A stretch of DNA of 64,000 nucleotides from Sediminivirga luteola (GTDB lineage: Bacteria; Actinomycetota; Actinomycetes; Actinomycetales; Brevibacteriaceae). The notes below the pieces were generated by a model. The model ran no database searches. It was not told the DNA's origin and was given only the letters and a program-made list of their open reading frames with translations. The stretch lies in assembly GCF_014639315.1 (NCBI RefSeq), contig NZ_BMFY01000003.1, forward strand, positions 1-64,000, in the 5' to 3' direction. The translations under genes and the position numbers were made by a program. The first letter of the stretch is position 1. Every line of letters begins with the position of its first letter. Shown one piece after another: positions 60,386 to 64,000 of the stretch.

Positions 60386-61507
60386 TCACAGCGGGCTGAG
60401 CCCGAGGGAGCGGCCCGCCAGACCGCGCTCGCGCCGGCTCAGGGCGGTGGCGATGTCCCGCAGCGCCGCCGCCGCCGGCGACTCCGGCTCAGAGAGCACC
60501 ACCGGCACGCCGGCATCGGCGCCCTCCCGCAGCCGCGGATCGAGCGGCACCTGCCCCAGCAAGGGCACCCGCGCATCCACGGCCTGGGCCAGCCGCCCGG
60601 CCACACGGGCCCCGCCGCCGGAACCGAAGACGTCCATGCGCTCCCCGTCGGGGAGCTCGAGCCACGACATGTTCTCCACCACCCCGGCGATCCGCTGCTT
60701 CGTCTTGACCGCCATCGAGCCGGCCCGCTCGGCGACCTCGGCGGCGGCCTGCTGGGGTGTCGTCACCACCAGGAGCTCGGCGTCGGGCAGCAGCTGCGCC
60801 ACGGAGATCGCGATGTCGCCCGTTCCCGGCGGCAGATCCAGCAGCAGGACGTCCAGGTCGCCGAAGAACACGTCCGTGAGGAACTGCTCCAGAGCACGGT
60901 GCAGCATCGGCCCCCGCCACACCACCGGCTGGCCCGGCGGGACGAACATGCCGATGCTGATCACCTTCACCTCATGGGCCACGCAGGGCAGGATCATATC
61001 GTCCACCTTGGTGGGCGCCTCGGTGACGCCGAGCATCCCGGGGATGGAGAAACCGTGCACGTCCGCGTCCACCAGCCCCACCTTCAGCCCCTCGGCGGCC
61101 ATCGCGGCGGCCAGATTCGCCGCGACGCTGGACTTCCCGACGCCGCCCTTGCCCGAGGCCACCGCGTACACCCGGGTGAGCGAGCCGGGCTGGGCGAACG
61201 GGATCACCCGCTGGGAGCCGCGCAGGCGCTCGCGCAGCTCGGTGCGCTGCTGCGGCGTCATCGGCGTCAGCCGCACGATTACCTCCCGGGTGCCCGGGAC
61301 CGCCTCCACCGCGGCGCGCACGTCCTCGGTGATGCGGCCCTTCATCGGGCAGCCGGCGATGGTGATCAGCACATCCACCGTGACGGTGCCGTCCGGGGAC
61401 GTCTCGACGCCGCCGACCATGCCCAGCTCCGTGAGCGGCTTGCGGATCTCCGGGTCGATGACGGCGGCGAGCGCCTGCATGACGGCCTCGCGGTCAGGGG
61501 CGCTCAT
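60386..61507 (-). CDS. mrp: Mrp/ApbC-type P-loop ATPase
   Basis: A 373-residue protein. The N-terminal MIP18/DUF59 domain (VMQALAAVIDPEIRKPLTEL, ITIAGCPMKGRITEDV) is joined to a MinD-like ATPase with Walker A SGKGGVGKSS, VGLVDADVHGFSIPGML and LLDLPPGTGDIAISV. Mrp proteins bind and deliver Fe-S clusters. The CxxC cluster motif of E. coli-type homologues (normally after ENMSY) is replaced here by ENMSWLELPDG, as I recall also for M. tuberculosis Rv1229c, so cluster binding may use other residues. Last gene of an overlapping three-gene operon. Confidence 0.94.
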   Translation of the reverse strand: MSAPDREAVMQALAAVIDPEIRKPLTELGMVGGVETSPDGTVTVDVLITIAGCPMKGRITEDVRAAVEAVPGTREVIVRLTPMTPQQRTELRERLRGSQRVIPFAQPGSLTRVYAVASGKGGVGKSSVAANLAAAMAAEGLKVGLVDADVHGFSIPGMLGVTEAPTKVDDMILPCVAHEVKVISIGMFVPPGQPVVWRGPMLHRALEQFLTDVFFGDLDVLLLDLPPGTGDIAISVAQLLPDAELLVVTTPQQAAAEVAERAGSMAVKTKQRIAGVVENMSWLELPDGERMDVFGSGGGARVAGRLAQAVDARVPLLGQVPLDPRLREGADAGVPVVLSEPESPAAAALRDIATALSRRERGLAGRSLGLSPL

Positions 61508-62070
61508 CCTTGCGTCCTGCTCTCCTCGTGCGGCCGGTCCCGCGGCGGGTCCGCCGCGTCCCGGTCTCCGGCAGCATCGTCGCCGCGCCGCTGCTCCTCC
61601 ATCTCCTCGATCAGACTGCGCAGCTCCGAGCGGATGAAGTCACGGGTGGCCACGTCCCGCATCGCGATGCGCAGGCTGGCGACCTCGCGGGTCAGGAACT
61701 CCGTGTCGGCCAGCGCCCGCTCCGCCCGCTGGCGGTCGGCCTGGAACTCCACCCGGTCCCGGTCCGCGCTGCGGTTCTCCGCCAGCAGGATGAGCGGAGC
61801 GGCGTAGGAGGCCTGCAGCGAGAGGATGAGCGTGAGCAGCGTGAAGTTCAGCGCCTTCGGATCGAACTGCAGGCTCTCCGGGACGAGCGAGTTCCACGCC
61901 AGCCACACCGCGCAGAAGACGGTCATGCCCAGCAGGAACTGCGGGGTGCCCATCACCCGGGCGAAGCGCTCGGCCCAGATCCCGAACGTCTCATTGCTCA
62001 TCCACAGCCGGGGGAGACGGCGGCGTGCGCGCCGCGGCGTGTCCAGTGCCCCCTGCCGGTGCTCAGCCAT
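61504..62070 (-). CDS. DUF1003 family membrane protein
   Basis: A 188-residue protein with two transmembrane helices (FLLGMTVFCAVWLAWNSLV and FTLLTLILSLQASYAAPLIL) around the DUF1003 pattern P-x-x-FNxxxLxLSxxxxxxxPxxxxSxxxxxxxD, then ENRSADRDRVEFQADRQRAE and a coiled C-terminus. The role is unknown. It overlaps the CBS-domain gene by one base upstream and mrp by 4 bases downstream, so all three are coupled; M. tuberculosis Rv1231c is the counterpart. Confidence 0.93.
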   Translation of the reverse strand: MAEHRQGALDTPRRARRRLPRLWMSNETFGIWAERFARVMGTPQFLLGMTVFCAVWLAWNSLVPESLQFDPKALNFTLLTLILSLQASYAAPLILLAENRSADRDRVEFQADRQRAERALADTEFLTREVASLRIAMRDVATRDFIRSELRSLIEEMEEQRRGDDAAGDRDAADPPRDRPHEESRTQG

Positions 62071-63347
62071 CAGCTCCCTCCCGTCGTCAGCACGTCGTCG
62101 GTGTTCCGGCGCCAGTCGTCCGGCAGCATCTCGTCCAGGACGCTGTCGACCGTCACCACGCCGATGAGCCGGTCGGCCTCATCGGTGATGGGCACCGAGA
62201 CCAGGTTGTAGGCGGCCAGCACGCGGGTGACGGCGGCGATGTCCGCATCCGGCCGCAGCGGCTCCACCTCCGTGTCGAGGAACGCGCCGACCGCCTCATG
62301 GGGCGGATGCCGGAGCATCTCCTGGAAGTGCACGAGGCCCAGATAGCGTCCCGTCGGCGGTTCCAGCGGCGGGCGCGTGACGAAGACGGCGCTGGCCAGA
62401 GCCGGGTGCAGTTCCGCGCGCCGGACCTGTGCGAGCGCCTCGGCGATGGAGGTCTCGGGGGAGAGGATCACCGGCTCGGTCGTCATCAGGCCGCCGGCGG
62501 TGCCCTCCTCGAAGCTCAGCAGCTGCCGCACGCCGCGGGCCTCATCGGGCTCCATCAGCTGCAGCAGCCGCTCGGCCTGCTCATCGGAGAGGGCATCCAG
62601 GAGATCGGCGGCGTCGTTGGGCTGCATGCGCTCGAGCACATCCGCGGCGCGCTCGGGCTCGAACCGGGACAGCAGTTCCACCTGCACGTCCTCAGGGAGT
62701 TCCTCCAGCACGTCGGCCAGGCGCTCATCGTCCAGGGACTCGGCGACCTCGAAGCGCCGCTTGGCGGCCATGTCCAGCATCGCGTCGGCGAGATCGGCCG
62801 GCTTGGCGTCCTGGTAGGCGGCGATCAGCTGGGCCGCGCCCTGCTCGATGTCGCTGCGCTGCGGATGGTCGACCTGCGCCCAGTCCGCCAGCAGGGTCTC
62901 GCCCCGTCGGCGCAGCCGGGCGAGGGGGCCGCGGGCATCGGTGGCGCGGCGCAGGAACAGCCGCGTCAGGAGCCAGTCGCGGTTGCGCTGCTGCTCGATC
63001 GCCACATCCTCGATGACCGCCTCGCCGCCGTCCTCACGCAGCACGACGGGGCGGTCGAGCATATCGTTGAGCACCAGCACCTCCGAGCGGCGCTGTTCGA
63101 ACCGGCGCATGTTCACCAGGCCTGTGGTGATGACCTGACCGGGCTGGATTGCGGTGACCCGCGTCATCGGCACGAACACCCGCCGCCGGCCCGGGACCTC
63201 CACCACCAGCCCGATCGCCTTGGGCGGCTGGCGCATGGTGGCGCGGTACATCACGACCAGGTCGCGGACCTTGCCGACCTGGTCGCCCAGCGGGTCGAAC
63301 ACGGCGGTGCCGGCCAGCCGCGCCGCGAAAACGCGCTCCACACTCAT
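62070..63347 (-). CDS. MgtE N-terminal and CBS domain protein (PRC-containing)
   Basis: A 425-residue cytoplasmic protein (Rv1232c type). An N-terminal PRC-like segment (GTAVFDPLGDQVGKVRDLVV) is followed by the MgtE_N superhelix (DLADAMLDMAAKRRFEVAES, LEELPEDVQVELLSRFEPER, NDAADLLDALSDEQAERLLQ) and two CBS motifs (TEPVILSPETSIAEALAQVR; PLRPDADIAAVTRVLAAYNL and VSVPITDEADRLIGVVT). The transmembrane pore of MgtE is missing, so it is a soluble sensor rather than a transporter. The ATG at 63347 has ggaggg just upstream. It begins the operon with DUF1003 and mrp. Confidence 0.9.
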   Translation of the reverse strand: MSVERVFAARLAGTAVFDPLGDQVGKVRDLVVMYRATMRQPPKAIGLVVEVPGRRRVFVPMTRVTAIQPGQVITTGLVNMRRFEQRRSEVLVLNDMLDRPVVLREDGGEAVIEDVAIEQQRNRDWLLTRLFLRRATDARGPLARLRRRGETLLADWAQVDHPQRSDIEQGAAQLIAAYQDAKPADLADAMLDMAAKRRFEVAESLDDERLADVLEELPEDVQVELLSRFEPERAADVLERMQPNDAADLLDALSDEQAERLLQLMEPDEARGVRQLLSFEEGTAGGLMTTEPVILSPETSIAEALAQVRRAELHPALASAVFVTRPPLEPPTGRYLGLVHFQEMLRHPPHEAVGAFLDTEVEPLRPDADIAAVTRVLAAYNLVSVPITDEADRLIGVVTVDSVLDEMLPDDWRRNTDDVLTTGGS

Positions 63348-63389
63348 GCCCTCCAGCCTATCGCCAGGCTTTGGGAGAATAATGGAACC

Positions 63390-63872
63390 ATGTCGAGTCC
63401 CTTCGCCTCCCGGCCGTCCCGCGATCAGATCCCCCACGGGGAGGTCATCGGGCGCTACCGGAACCACACCGCGGCCACCGAGGCGGTGCAGTACCTCGCG
63501 TCCAAGGACTTCGAGGTGTCCAAGCTCACCATCGTCGGCACCGACCTGCGTCTCGTCGAGCCCGTCTACGGCATCCTCACCTGGGCCCGGGCGGCGCTGC
63601 GAGGATCCATCGGGGGTGCCTGGCTGGGCATGATCGTGGTGCTCGTGCTCTCGCTCGTCGGCGGGGGCGCCTTCGACACCGGCATGCTGGTCGCCGGTCT
63701 GCTGCTGGGCACCGGTCTGGGCATGGCCTGGGGCGTGGCCGCCAAGGCGCTGTTCCGCAGACGCGGTCAGCTCATGTCGCAGCCGCAGATCATCGCCAGC
63801 GGATTCGAGGTCATCTGCCCGCCCGATCTGGTGCCGCAGGCGCAGTCCCTGCTGCAGAACCGGCCCGACTGA
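63390..63872 (+). CDS. General stress membrane protein (Rv1234-like)
   Basis: A 160-residue protein: GEVIGRYRNHTAATEAVQYL ASKDFEVSKL-type N-terminal strand-helix region (general stress 17M-like), a transmembrane pair (LGMIVVLVLSLVGGGAFDTG and LVAGLLLGTGLGMAWGVAA), and the C-terminal PQIIASGFEVICPPDLVPQA. It is divergent from the CBS-domain gene by 42 bases, an arrangement conserved in M. tuberculosis (Rv1232c/Rv1234 area). Function unknown. Its stop is 4 bases from the convergent aminopeptidase stop. Confidence 0.88.
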   Translation: MSSPFASRPSRDQIPHGEVIGRYRNHTAATEAVQYLASKDFEVSKLTIVGTDLRLVEPVYGILTWARAALRGSIGGAWLGMIVVLVLSLVGGGAFDTGMLVAGLLLGTGLGMAWGVAAKALFRRRGQLMSQPQIIASGFEVICPPDLVPQAQSLLQNRPD

Positions 63873-63876
63873 ACCC

Positions 63877-64000
63877 TCAGGGCTTGAGCCAGGCCTCGAT
63901 CTGCTCCACAGTCCGCGGGAAGGCAGCCGAGAGGTTCTCCACGCCGTCCTCGGTGACCAGGACGTCGTCCTCGATGCGCACGCCCGTGCCGCGGAAGTCC
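63877..64000 (-). CDS. Aminopeptidase P (Xaa-Pro aminopeptidase), C-terminal end only
   Basis: The 41 visible residues read [20 protein letters not shown], then [20 protein letters not shown]. The [14 protein letters not shown]-x-ENLS block is the conserved C-terminus of M24B aminopeptidase P, which supplies the last metal ligand glutamate in RIED. The gene continues beyond the right edge. The family cleaves N-terminal residues before proline using two metal ions. Confidence 0.9.
   Translation of the reverse strand, partial: DFRGTGVRIEDDVLVTEDGVENLSAAFPRTVEQIEAWLKP

Noticed and set aside
60386-61507. Loss of the Fe-S CxxC in Mrp as a sign of inactivation
   Set aside because: Actinobacterial Mrp proteins commonly lack that pair as far as I recall, and the ATPase motifs are intact.
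1-64000. tRNA, rRNA or riboswitch genes
   Set aside because: No cloverleaf with a recognisable TTCGAATC-type arm, rRNA segment or known riboswitch core was found by eye; a covariance-model search would be decisive.

Overview
The window is very GC-rich, densely coded chromosomal DNA from an actinobacterium, most likely order Micrococcales; I cannot name the genus. Supporting signs are a mycothiol gene (mshB) and a DinB/maleylpyruvate-isomerase-type protein, an actinobacterial 7Fe ferredoxin next to dapC, a DUF3117 protein, a DivIVA-like membrane protein, and a gene order that echoes the typA-mshB-fdxA-dapC ... dapD-dapE-LOG-folP2-DUF3117 ... O-methyltransferase-tatB-mrp-DUF1003-CBS order that I recall from Mycobacterium tuberculosis. 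No rRNA, tRNA or CRISPR array was recognised.

Left end (1 to about 9 kb): an accessory, eroded region. It starts with what looks like the end of an IS3-family element cutting into the antitoxin of a vapBC pair whose vapC toxin is intact. Then come an NAD(P)-binding protein with a 57-residue follower gene, a TetR/SDR divergon with a clear palindrome, a DUF433 antitoxin whose DUF5615 toxin survives only as a frameshifted stub, a lone HicB-like protein, a headless higA, a P-loop kinase joined to a reversed RidA fragment, an arr-like stub carrying a 38-bp tandem duplication, and a headless VOC protein. Intact genes in between are two DUF1801 proteins, a GPP34 protein and hypotheticals.

9.0 to 14.7 kb: a complete-looking catabolic island for a four-carbon sugar acid. 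OtnC and OtnK are transcribed leftward. A SAF-domain dehydrogenase and a GntP permease are transcribed rightward, followed by a DeoR-type regulator. Two palindromes lie in the shared promoter gap. 15.1 to 30 kb: DUF808, a META lipoprotein, two consecutive secreted LPXTG-anchored proteases (trypsin-like S1 and zinc carboxypeptidase M14), a sirtuin, a PCMT-like methyltransferase, Hsp20, an M20 amidohydrolase, a PRC-barrel protein, a macro-domain deacetylase, a low-molecular-weight phosphatase, an old-yellow-enzyme and an MBL hydrolase.

30.3 to 36.7 kb: an oligopeptide ABC importer operon (lipoprotein, two permeases, one double ATPase), with an oversized first permease. 36.9 to 52.7 kb: housekeeping core: typA, mshB with a C-terminal membrane domain, a VanW protein, a GNAT protein, fdxA-dapC, gltA, dapD, dapE-LOG-folP2, a DivIVA-like protein, a PIG-V-like mannosyltransferase and DUF3117. 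The lysine/peptidoglycan genes dapC, dapD and dapE sit close together around citrate synthase.

52.7 to 56.8 kb: a cassette of GAF-domain regulator, aldehyde dehydrogenase and zinc alcohol dehydrogenase, consistent with ethanol/acetaldehyde oxidation. 57 to 64 kb: GNAT, O-methyltransferase, tatB, a mycothiol-type DinB protein, then an overlapping leftward operon (CBS/MgtE-N protein, DUF1003, Mrp), a general-stress membrane protein, and the 3' end of an aminopeptidase P. The sigE-rseA-htrA genes expected between the O-methyltransferase and tatB are absent.

The most unusual material is the toxin-antitoxin and gene-remnant zone at the left end. The tetronate island with its non-standard dehydrogenase is the best candidate for a less-described pathway variant. 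I did not find a clearly new defence or mobile system.
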